Shown: positions 36,480 through 46,843 of the stretch, in pieces
Layout: each line of letters begins with the position of its first letter
Numbering within the stretch: position 1 is the stretch's first letter
Source of the DNA: Atopsyche davidsoni
Lineage: Eukaryota > Arthropoda > Insecta > Trichoptera > Hydrobiosidae
Direction: 5' to 3'
DNA: 64,000 bases
NCBI GenBank assembly: GCA_022113835.1
Contig: JAILWY010000010.1
Coordinates: forward strand, 12,387,501 to 12,451,500
Notes under the pieces: model-generated
The model's input: only the letters and a program-made list of their open reading frames with translations
Told to the model about the DNA's origin: nothing
Databases searched by the model: none
Made by a program: the position numbers and the translations under genes

Positions 36480-36707
36480 ATGCACCGCGCCGAGCGCTTT
36501 CACACCTTCGATACGCCCAAGCACTGCTGCAACCAGGGCGCCGCGCCGAACAAGCCGAACGCCGCCGTTGCAAGGTATCGCTGCTGCAAGCGCGCATCAA
36601 AAGAAACAAGCGGAAATAAGCATCATCAAAATCCTACAGCCCGAAAAATACCGCTTACTCCAGATGCAGACGAACCTAACTTCACCCGGCATCGCGTCTC
36701 TCGGTGA
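36480..36707 (+). CDS. possible exon, unrecognised product
   Basis: In the frame beginning MHRAERFHTFDTPKHCCNQG and continuing AAPNKPNAAVARYRCCKR, the first 35 codons are almost all GC-ending, unlike the AT-rich surroundings and the other two frames. That suggests real or formerly real coding sequence. The frame runs on to 36707, but the later part is ordinary. No splice sites were fixed and I do not recognise the protein. A competing plus frame (36106-36843) is longer but lacks the codon bias. Confidence 0.25.
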   Translation: MHRAERFHTFDTPKHCCNQGAAPNKPNAAVARYRCCKRASKETSGNKHHQNPTARKIPLTPDADEPNFTRHRVSR

Positions 36708-36849
36708 GCAAGAAGTGCAGCCGCCTCCTCCACATTCATGGAGGATTTCTGCTGCCAACAAATCTGGGGAGTCTACCGGACGGGAGGGATGGTATCTCAG
36801 GCTTTCTTGTTGTTATTTTGGTGAGAGTCAACAGATAGCATGAGGGTGC

Positions 36850-38480
36850 CAGCTTCCCGTCCCGGAAGGGGACAGAGCGCGCGAGAGTGACATATTTTTA
36901 TGAAAGAAAAAGGAGTTTGTAATAGGCTGTATATGAAAAAAGGTGTGGATAAATATCTACCACGAAAGTGATCGTTTGATTTCCCGCTCCATAATTCAAC
37001 CCTTATAGATTTTTTTAATTCGTATCTAAACGGACCCATATATTATTTATAATATTTAATTATATATTATTTGAAAATTTTATATCTTTAATCTACTTCA
37101 AAATATTATTCATTAAGAAAAATAAATTATTAGTGTATAGTGACAAATGTGACTGCGCATAACCTGAAGTTTAAATTATAGAATCAACTGTATGCTTCTT
37201 ATTGAAAACACAAAGACCGAAAAAAAAACTTATTCTGAACAGATAAATTGATAAGACTTGTGCATTTCGAAGAGTTTTATAGTTTGTTTTACGATAGTAT
37301 TCGTTATATATATTCTTTGAAGCTTACCATGCCCATAACTTTACTTATTTTATTTAAAAAATTAGTAACTTTATACAAAGTCCAGTTCGAATCTGTGATG
37401 AACTATGACTGTCAGCTATTTGTAAAAACCCTCCGATCACATGGAATCGCAATTTAATAATTACAATTAGTAAGAGCATTACATTAACCATCAATAATTC
37501 AATAAAACTGAAACAAATTGTGAGCGACGACCTTCTAATTATAAAATGTCAGCACTTATTACATAATTCTATACAACAATAAATAAATATCTTAAAGGAC
37601 GTAGTTTCACTTTGTTGATAGCTCATAGCTTGTGAAAAATCTACGAGCGTAGTCCCTCTCGTTTTAGTAGCGAGAGAAAATTGGTATATCTTTTAAAAGT
37701 GAGATTTTTTAATGTTACATTAGAGTAATAAGAGAGAACATCTATTTTAAGCTTTCCTTGCAATTTAAATGCTGGTTTTTACCCTTTTCCATACATTATT
37801 AATGGGGTAGAAGCGGGATTAGAATCTGTACCGCCCAATCTGCCTCGAGAGGGGGAGGTTGCTACTTGAAGGTACTACCACTGCCTGAGTTCTATATGAG
37901 CGTGAGGAGAGGCTTAAAAACAAATCTAATGGAAATCTATCTTTTAGAAATCCTACGGCCTTAGTCAGTTATTTACAAATAAAACATTTCTACAATATTT
38001 AAATTTGATGAAAAGTTTTGAGCGCAAATTCTTCGTGTTCTCTCTCTTGTCATTGTAGATATAGTACGTTATTTCTATAATTGCAGTTAAATTGACTTTT
38101 CATTAGTATCCAGTAAGTTTTTGAGAGGGATTGTATATATTTGGAGTATATCTTCTTGAGATACAAACGTCAGGCCTGTTTAGAATGAGATACCAGAGAA
38201 TGGTTGGCCAAAAAAAAAATTGAGAGCTCTTCTGTACCCACTATTTTATTTATTCTGTAAAAGTTAGATTGGGTAAGTTTAAATAAATTTTTTATGAAAT
38301 CATTTTTTAATTGTCGCTTTATTATTAGTATTTTTTGGAAAGTAAATATTTTATTTACAAAGATATCGAGTATTCGTGAGTTGTTGTTGTTATTGTTGAT
38401 GGACAACACTATAAAAACACCCACGATAAAAATACGCTATTGGCTAATTTCCGCTAGGTTGTCGGCTGTGTTGTAACGCG
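36850..38480. other. AT-rich DNA, no gene seen
   Basis: A less AT-rich patch at about 37795-37890 is unexplained. Confidence 0.5.
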
Positions 38481-38494
38481 AGTAGGGTGCTTAC

Positions 38495-38636
38495 CTGCAC
38501 GTGTATTCAAATTGGCAAGAAGGGAGGGCGGACAGACGCCCCATGTAGGGTTGTCTGGCCGCCACCCCTCCCCCCGGAAAGAGGCTGTCTGCGTGTATTG
38601 ATTTATGAAGTGCCGGAGAGCCCCGCCGCTACTCAT
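38495..38636 (-). CDS. possible first coding exon, minus strand
   Basis: ATG at 38634-38636 opens 47 codons (MSSGGALRHFINQYTQTASF and on, ending NTRA plus one base) and stops exactly at a canonical GCAG|gtaagc donor. The GC-rich exon sits in AT-rich DNA. Phase 1 at the donor does not match the acceptor of Glut1 exon 21209-21374, which needs two upstream bases. If it belongs to Glut1, another exon must lie between. It could also be an untranslated exon. Confidence 0.3.
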
Positions 38637-38639
38637 CTG

Positions 38640-40030
38640 GCGGCTCTAAATTTGTGGATATTTCCGACTCGCCAGATTTCTCACTACCGACTCGTTTTGA
38701 ATATTGAGGATATTATAAAATTTCAGAGCGCAATATTCAATTTATGCATCGAAAGTGTAACAGATGTTACTGATCATAAATAAAAACACAAATATGCGAT
38801 AACTTTTCATTGCGATGAAAGTTAATCGAACATCAATTTGATGATGCGTGATATTTCTTTTCTTTAATTTTAAAGTTAGTAGTATTTTTTTTTTAAATAT
38901 ACATAGTAGTCATCAAAAAACTGTTTTCATTTTACTTGTTAAATTAAAAAAAATGAGTTATGGCGTTGTATAAAAATTCTATGCTGGTAGCAGTTATTAA
39001 ACATGCGTTTCATAAATACAAGATTATTACATTTTAATCGAAATACTATGAAGGATTTCCCTTAGTAAAAGCGCGAGTTTTTATATATTTGCTAAAGACG
39101 TCACCCCCTAACCGTGATACTCTGAGAAAGAACTTTTGTTTATCCCAGGCTATCATTACCACACCAGTCACTAACTCGTGTCGAAAGTTGTGATTAGGCT
39201 TAGACCGAGGATGCTCAAGCTGGTCCCTATCGCCACTAGTAGAAGATTAAAAGTTTTAAGGCGGGTGGTGAGTTGTTTTATAGTAATTCTTGGCTTCCAA
39301 TGTATCGTTATAATAGATTCTTTTTCGATCCGCCATATTCGAAAGTCTATCCTATGTTAACAAATCGGAAATCCTGATTGCTACATTCATAGAAAACTTC
39401 TTTAAGAAGTTAAACTTTGTCTAAAACAATCAAATTGTCCAAATCACTCAAATCGTGTATCACTGAGCAAGGATTTTTTTTCAAAAGATCTCTAATATAT
39501 AATGAAATAGGCGAAGAATGCGTTATTCACATTTGAAACTTATTTTGATAAGACAAGTCAATCTTTTTATATTTTATTCGATCACGCAGTGCGACATCTG
39601 AAATCCTATACGTATAGTTTTTATTTTTTTTTCATTTGTCTGTTGGCTGGCAAGACTAGATCAACCACAAAGAGGTCCAACATGAAATTAATTAGTAGTT
39701 GGAATAAAGAGATGTCTCGTCTTACTTAAAGTCGAAGATTACGGTAACACGACCAAATCTGGACCTACAATAACAAATTATAGTTTCTTAAATTCTACAA
39801 CTCTAATGAAATCAGAATACTTTTGGTGAGTTGCACTGCCTCATCCTCTGAACTGATATCGGTTAACATAAATGCAAAGTAAATATTGACCCAAAAAAAA
39901 CTCAATTAAATTTACGGCAATAATATAAAAATCATCAATTCATCTGGATTATTATGCATTGTCTGGAAAAGTTGACACTGCTTTTTTGATTTTAACGCTT
40001 ATTTATTTAAAATAACGTTTGACTTGCTAG
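38640..40030. other. AT-rich DNA, no gene seen
   Basis: No credible frame. Confidence 0.55.
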
Positions 40031-40159
40031 ATGGATGCAAAATGTTGCATTAATTAATATTGCAGGTAGTAAATCCCCGGGGGTACATGCAGGTCATATT
40101 GTAGAGCTAGAAATAGCTCTTAGCCATTTGCTCTGGTATAGATTGCGCAGGTGCTGTCG

Positions 40160-40449
40160 TCAGGGCAACCGTTACCACGGAGGCTGCACCGTGATTTATA
40201 TGAGAGATGAGGGAAGGGGGTGGCCTGTCCCGGGCTCATAGGAACAGGGATGCGTTTACTGCTGTATCGATCGTCCGGGCGAGGGCGGGTGCAGGCTGCG
40301 CTCGTGAGGTTGCATCGGCGCATCGCCGCGCCGGACCGCCCTCGGACCAGTACCGCGCCAACCGTTCTTCGTGCCTGACCTAGTGTGTTCTGTTCTTACC
40401 GGGGACCTGTAGCTATTTGTGTTTTGCTGGTGGTAGTTTTTTCAATATG
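40160..40449 (+). CDS. proposed 5' exon of the claudin-like gene: untranslated leader plus ATG
   Basis: A GC-rich, CpG-containing stretch ends TTCAATATG followed by the donor gtgagc. Joined to the acceptor at 43269, the ATG (40447-40449) reads in frame into GGT TGT GAG ATG ACG, giving MGCEMTCVSLGAL. So the start codon can be the last three bases of this exon. The transcript start is not defined; 40160 is an arbitrary left limit. Confidence 0.4.
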
Positions 40450-43269
40450 GTGAGCTCTTTTATATCGTTATTCATTTTTATATTAGACGTCAATCGAATG
40501 GATTTCCCTTCATATTATATTCCCTTCGGCATAGGGAAAATGTATTTTACCGATTTACTATTCTTCGAGCGTCCGACCCCCTCCCCCCTTTCATTTTCGC
40601 GCTCTGATTTATTTATATTCAGAAAAGAAAACAAACTTGTTGCTAGAACGGAATGGATTTATTTTTATAGTTTCATGCATTTAACCCAAACATAAAATTT
40701 ATAATAATATATGTTTGTATACCGATTTATTTACCGACTAAATTAAAATGAAGCTGTTTATTCTGGCGAGCCTTTATCAAATAATAAAAATATAAACATA
40801 AACACCCAGTACCATTTGTCTTCTTAAATAAATGGTTGCTAGTTGAGCATGAACTGTCTTGAAAGTTGCACAGAATTTTACTATCAGTGATTTTAATTAA
40901 GTAACAATATTTGTATCAGTAATTATTGATGTTATTGATCCGGGCACGTCCAATGTCTATCTTCCGGGAAGTGGGTGGACGCCCTTTACACCTGCGCACT
41001 GCGCACCGTCTGCTGTAACAGTGCGTCCATTTTGATTACCGGGTCGACTGATGTCTTGAACCCAAGAGGCGGACGTTCCCAAATTACCGGTATCATTACA
41101 GTATCATTATTTTATGTTTTGCGCTTTTTGGATAAAGATGCGCATCGAATACGTCGAGAATAGGTCTACCAAAACAGAACTGAACTGTCTGTCCACTGCC
41201 CGTAGGTCATTGACCTCGCTCTGACGTCAACGTACCATGAACAGATTTGCATCGAACCTCGCATAAAGCATTTGTTTAAAGAAGTCTAGATTATTCTAAT
41301 ACCCCAGATTATATGTGCGTTAATAAACATTTACAACTGTTAATTTTAAAATATGTGAAATGTTTTATTTAAATTTACATTTGAAATCTTATTCTTACTC
41401 TCTGAAATAAAAAGTATTTTTGAAAGAGAGGTGAAGATGGCCATGCTAACTTGTTGCTTGGGAATCCAATGCCAGAGGCAATGAGGTTTTAGGTAGCTTA
41501 CGTTGTGTAAGGCGGTAAAGACTGAAACCTAAGAAAGAGATGGTTAATATTTTTTTCCCCTTAAATAAAGAAAAAAATTTACAGAAAGAAAAGAATTTTG
41601 TATTTGATAGAAGAAAAGTAAGCAACATTAGGATTTTATTTAAAGTATTATTAGTAGGGCGTTGCAATAAGAATCTGGAGCGATTAATTAGTTATTTCAT
41701 AATTTTAAACTACGTTATTGGTTTAAGAAGTAATAGCAACTGTCTTTTTTGACTGAGTAGTGCATTTGGGGATAGTAAAGTTGATTAATGCCATCGAAAT
41801 ATTTTTCATATATAAAATTTAGGCGCCTTTTGAGCACTTAAAAGTAAAGTCTTGTACCGGTCTTTGTTAAGTATCGTTTCTAATAGATGACGTTGCTATT
41901 AATATGGTTACAACTACATATTTTAATTAGTTAATATATGCATAATATGATAAAAGTTAATATTATTTTTGTTTTTGTAAATATAATCGCATTCGTATTT
42001 TCTTAAACGAATTATACTGAATAAAAGTATGAAACATTTTTTTCATATTAGATATTGAATAGATAAAACATGCATTACCTCTTTAGTAATGGAAAAAGTA
42101 TTTTAATTTCACTTTTCTAGTCTCATGTCTCTAGATGTCTGTATCAATGATATAAAATCAATCCTACATCTTCTTATTAGAACTGAATTTTAAAACATGC
42201 AGCATATTGACGACTGAGAGACAATTTAGCCTGATATTATCTTCATTCTAGTCTCAAGTCTCGGGAGGTCTGCTTCTATGTTATCAAATTGAACTTGCAG
42301 TTTCTTGATTTGAACTGACTCTCAAAACACGCAACACATTGACTACAATTTAACCCGATACCATTTTCATTCTAGTTTCGTGTCTCCAATTGTCTCTTAA
42401 TATGCCATCATATTAATAATTTTAAAAATGATCCTGTTTTATATTAATTATTAATATTAAGGTTTTTAACCTTTTTTATTGCAATGTTTTTGATATATTT
42501 TTCCTTTTTGGAGATTATAACATGTCAAGCATTTCAAAAGGTTAAATGTTAGAATTCACTCACGATCAGTTGCTTTATCACCGCTTGACCCATTAAAAGT
42601 GCTATGTTTTGATTTTCCTTTTCTTTGTACTTTTCATAGTCGAATTCACTAATAATTGAAGCCCATCACTGTTGAAAATCCACTTCTGTCTCATAAAATG
42701 CCACATAAAATTTTACACCATTTATTAATGTTTTTTAATAATATTTATAATAGTTGCGTGAATATGTATATTTATAATCTAAAATCTATTTTCAGATATA
42801 TTGTGATGATTTTAGAATGCGAATAACATTTTAAAAGTTTTGCAACAAAATACATTTATGGTACAATAGGACTTCTTACTACTGCAAGGAAACTAGGCAA
42901 GACACTCCGCTCCCTCTTATCAGGTTTCTCCTGCCCTCGGGAGCTAATTGATGTAATTGCAGATGTAGTTAGCATGCGGGCAAGTTAGGATAGGCGCAGA
43001 TGGACACGCTCGGCGTCGCGGGCTAGCAGCGAAGGGCGTGCGCGGGGTCGGGTGTCTTGCTTGCGGGGTTGTGTATGCTATGAGGAGCGAGTGTGGCGAC
43101 ATGCAGAAGTAGCGCGCTAGCGGCGATTGACTCGGCTTGATTGTTTGGAGCATCTCATTGTTGCGGCGAGGGTAGCGACACGCGCATCGTCGGCGAGGGC
43201 GAGGGCTCGCGGGCGGAGGTAGGCTTGCCACTCGAGACGCGCTGACGGTGGGTGTGCGCGTTTTTGCAG
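40450..43269. other. first intron of the claudin-like gene (proposed)
   Basis: AT-rich, with a GC-rich patch at 40940-41090 and a rising GC and CpG content from 42960 to the acceptor tttttgcag. Either patch could be an alternative leader exon or promoter. Confidence 0.4.
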
Positions 43270-43526
43270 GGTTGTGAGATGACGTGCGTTTCGCTGGGCG
43301 CGCTGGCCGCTGGCGCGGCAGCCTGTGCGCTGTTGGCGGCGGCGGCGGCCAGCGGCGAGTGGCTGCGTTGCTCCACCGAGGAGCCGCGCGCGCCCGCCGT
43401 GGTCGTGGGCCTGTGGACCGTGTGCGCTCCTCCGCCGCAGGCTTGCACCGCCATCAACACCGACCACGGCGATCTCGCCAACTCTACCGGCGACGCTCTG
43501 CTTCCAACTCTCATCTCTAGAGTTCG
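43270..43526 (+). CDS. claudin-like gene exon: helix 1 and first extracellular loop
   Basis: Acceptor tttttgcag, then three in-frame codons before ATG 43279. Ends CG|gtgagg in an Arg codon. Carries the W-GLWxxC-C signature. Confidence 0.85.
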
Positions 43527-46500
43527 GTGAGGCTCATACATTACCATTCGCATGCCTGCGTGGCTTCAGGGCGCTTCGTTTTCGACGCACTTCTGGGGCT
43601 TGTTTCCTCGATATGCTTTAGAGGATGCGTAGTTTAGTTTTTATCATGCCCCAATAAGCTTACGCACGGTTTTTTCTATATTTATCTCAATAAAGATAGG
43701 TAGATAAAAATTAATACCATTGCGTAGGACATTAGACTGTCTTTAAGAAATACAAATTTTAAGGTATATTTTTATTTAAAATTAGTGAAATACAACAAAT
43801 ACAAAGACTTAGGCTTTATGGTACACACGTAAGCTTTTATGAGGATTTTCGATATTCCCTTTTCTGTCCAATTCTTCTATTTAGTTAAATCTTACGAGTA
43901 TGCTTTGTGATGCTACCGGAACGGTCTGAGGTTGATGCAATAGTGCAGTTCTGTTGATGGTTTAATCCGAGAGTGGATTGAGAAAATATACCTAATAGGT
44001 TTATTATGTCAACTTGCATATGGATGCCAAAAACGATTTTTCAAGTACAAAAGAATCTATTTCTGCCGAGATCGCTTGTTCGGCTTGTTCTTCCCGTAAC
44101 TTAAACTCAATGAATACAAACATATTTCGTTTGTTACAGACTGTGCGCTCCATTCTTCTATGCTGGTGTCGCCATCCTCAGTAGTGCTACGGTCCTAGCT
44201 GCGGTCGGTCATTGCAAGCAGGACACTAGCATGCTATTGGCATGCGGATTCTACGTTCTATCTGGTAAGTTTCAATCTAGTCAAGATCTAGATCGAAGTT
44301 AAACTTACCACATAGAAATTTGGTTCAATTAAATTCATGAAATTCGTAAGGTTGGAAAGTCTATTTTAGAGTAATTTAAATGAAAAGTTTAGCGCACTAC
44401 ATCAGAAAGTGGAATTTACTATTAAAAAATAAGGAGTTAAGAAGTTACTGTTAATAGACTATTAGAACAGGTCGTCGAATTGTGACCTCATTATTTACAA
44501 TCAACACGCAAACTATTACCTAGAAATTAAATAAAGATGATGACTAAATGTTTAATAACAAAGCGTAAAAACAAATATAACAAAAAAATATATACTTACG
44601 TCAAGGGCTGTTAATTTAAATTTGGGATATCAGGAGTTGTACATAACGGACAGTCGATAAAAAAATCTCCCGATGGTGATGAGTATCAGACGATTTTGAC
44701 GGGCGCTCGACAGCCAATGCAAATATAGTGACAGTTTTCTTCTTTTGCAGGAATAGTTCTCGGAGGGGGTCTGCTGCTGTTCGCATCGGTGCTGTCGGAC
44801 GCATCTTACGATCGTCTCACCAGCACCGGAATCGATCCGTTGGAGTACGAGTACGGATGGGGGTTCTTCTGCGCCACAGCGTCTCTGGCGATGGCGCAAA
44901 TAGCAGCCGTGTTGTGCATCACAGCTTATTTGCACAAGTTCAGAACCGTCGAAGAGATGGTGAGTTTTTCACTGGTTCAAAGCATATGACGCATTGCAAT
45001 TAATATTCTCTAAACTCATTTTATCGTTTTTTATATCTTAGTGAAAACACCGAGCAGCGCAACACTAGGACTGCGGCGATTTGCACTACTTACGTTTTGA
45101 CCGGAAAGCTTCTATACTTTAATGTTCCAGAAATATTCGACTGTCTTTGAAATAATAAAAATAATTTGTTTGAGTATTTTAACGCGTACAAATATTGCGT
45201 TTGCCAGGAAAATTTCAAAGATGCTTATGCGTGCTTGTGCTAGTTGAGCGAGCACGATAGAAACGAGCTCGAATTAGTTTATTTACTCTTGTATGTATGG
45301 CTCCTGAAAAAAATAATTGTCATTAAAATTAATTATGCAGTGATTGGGTGCTATGCCACTTTTTTATTGTGCTCCAACGTTTCGGTCCAGCTGCTTGCTA
45401 CATATGATAGATATAATGTAAATGACCACGCACTGAATAAATAAATGTTCTTTTTACAACTTTGTTCGTAATTATTGATGTTATACCAGACTATTGATTG
45501 ATATTGCATATAGGTAATGAAGTTTTTTCTTAATAAACATTTATTGATACCAATTTTATATTTTAAAAATCTCACACTTCTCACTTAAACTTGCAAGCTT
45601 TTTTAATTATGATTATTTTATTTTAGTTAATTACATAGAAGTAATTTTTTTGATCTAGGAAAATTGAAAAAAGACTGTATTGTCAAAGGCCTTGTAATCT
45701 TTCGAATAAGTCTCGATACTTTTACTATTAAAATTTGCGTCGCGCCAGCAGAGCGAGTTTCATAAAATAATATGTAAACAGTTCAGGCGCTTTCAATGCC
45801 GTAATTTGCTGTAGTGGATATGCTTAATATTTAATAGCCGCGTTGTTTCATCCTCCCTCCAGAAGACACCTCATATGTTAAAGCAAACTTATGTATGGAC
45901 TGAGACATTATCTAATTTTCGTCCAGGATTTTATCAGTTTTGGTTAAACTAATTGAAGTTCGAGATCGGCTGAGGCATCTACTACCAAGTTCTCAGCTAC
46001 GATAAGCATTTTTGCTATTAGTGCGTACTTTGACGACTCAGTCGGGATGAATGGGTCCAGCGGCAAATCGTTGGGCGAGTGTGCGAGCGAGATCGGGAGA
46101 TTTCATTGGGATATTTGATATTTTGAAAAGTTCCCAGCAGTATTTTGATGATGGGTGTGTGCCAGGTGCGAGCCATGGTGCCCGGGGCAGAGCGGCGGCT
46201 GCATCAGCATCTCTCGAGCGAGCGACTGGTCCGTGGCGGTCTCCTGCTCCCCCCGCCCGCTCCATATCGCGATCCCGAGGCACAACCCGACGTGTGCGAG
46301 CAGCCCGTCGCGGCCGCTCCGCGTCCACGCGCAATGGGGCCCCGCTACGCCGAGCCGCCGCGAGCCCCGACCACCTTTTACTCCTTGCCGCGCCGCGCAT
46401 CGGCCGCATCTGCTACAATCGCTTCAATCGTGGGGCCGGTGGTGATGCCTCTCACAGCGCCGCTCGTGGTGCTGTCCACGGTGGCGTCAGTGATGCCGTC

Positions 46501-46843
46501 CGTGGTGAAGGTCGCGGTGCAGTCCGCGGTGCCGTTCGCGATGCCGTCCGCGGGGCAGCACGCGGGGCCGTCCGCGGGGCCGTCCGCGGGGCCGTCCGCG
46601 GGGCCGCCCGCGGTGCCGCCCGCGGTGCCGCCCGCGGTGCCGTCCGCGGTGCCGTCCGCGGTGCCGTCCGCGGGGCCGTCCGCGGTGCCGTCCGCGGTGC
46701 CGACCGTGAGGCAGCGCGTGGGGCCGCACGTGGTGCCGTTCACGATGCCAACCGCGGAGATGCCCGCGGCGCCATCCGAGGGGCCCTCCGCGGCGCCCTC
46801 CGAGGCGCCCAACGCCACATTCTGCACCAAGAGCGCCGTGTGA
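43270..46843 (+). CDS. claudin/PMP22/calcium-channel-gamma-like four-span membrane protein
   Basis: Exons 43270-43526, 44140-44264, 44751-44959 and 46166-46843 join in phase. From ATG 43279 they give 419 residues; with the proposed upstream ATG, 423. Numbering from 43279: helix 1 at about 5-27; then the claudin-family loop signature W28, GLW46-x2-C49 and C56; helix 2 (FFYAGVAILSSATVLAAVG); helix 3 (MLLACGFYVLSGIVLGGGLL); the YEYGWGFF block before helix 4, closest in my reading to calcium-channel gamma/TARP proteins; then a long cytoplasmic tail. The tail starts VRAMVPGAERRLHQHLSS, becomes P/A/V/S-rich over a 12-bp minisatellite, and ends TKSAV, a class-I-like PDZ ligand. Such proteins act at the plasma membrane in junctions or as channel subunits. 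Which subfamily this is remains open. The last acceptor (gtgtgtgccag) has a weak pyrimidine tract. Confidence 0.8.
44140..44264 (+). CDS. claudin-like gene exon: helix 2 and start of helix 3
   Basis: Acceptor ttgttacag and donor TCTG|gtaagt. Reads LCAPFFYAGVAILSSATVLA through LLACGFYVLS. Confidence 0.9.
44751..44959 (+). CDS. claudin-like gene exon: helix 3 end and helix 4
   Basis: Acceptor tcttttgcag and donor ATG|gtgagt, ending in phase 0 after TVEEM. Contains YEYGWGFFCATASLAMAQIA, matching the YGWSF-type block of calcium-channel gamma subunits. Confidence 0.9.
46166..46843 (+). CDS. claudin-like gene terminal exon: cytoplasmic tail with VPSA repeats
   Basis: 226 codons to TGA at 46841-46843, in phase with the previous exon. 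The frame is also supported by the PDZ-like end. Overlapping frames on both strands stay open because the 12-bp repeat is stop-free. Confidence 0.65.
   Translation: MRAMVPGAERRLHQHLSSERLVRGGLLLPPPAPYRDPEAQPDVCEQPVAAAPRPRAMGPRYAEPPRAPTTFYSLPRRASAASATIASIVGPVVMPLTAPLVVLSTVASVMPSVVKVAVQSAVPFAMPSAGQHAGPSAGPSAGPSAGPPAVPPAVPPAVPSAVPSAVPSAGPSAVPSAVPTVRQRVGPHVVPFTMPTAEMPAAPSEGPSAAPSEAPNATFCTKSAV
46515..46710 (+). repeat. 12-bp GC-rich coding minisatellite
   Basis: GTGCCGTCCGCG and variants (GGGCCGTCCGCG, GTGCCGCCCGCG) in about 15 tandem copies, grading into degenerate copies to about 46810. In frame it encodes V/G-P-S/P-A. Confidence 0.92.
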
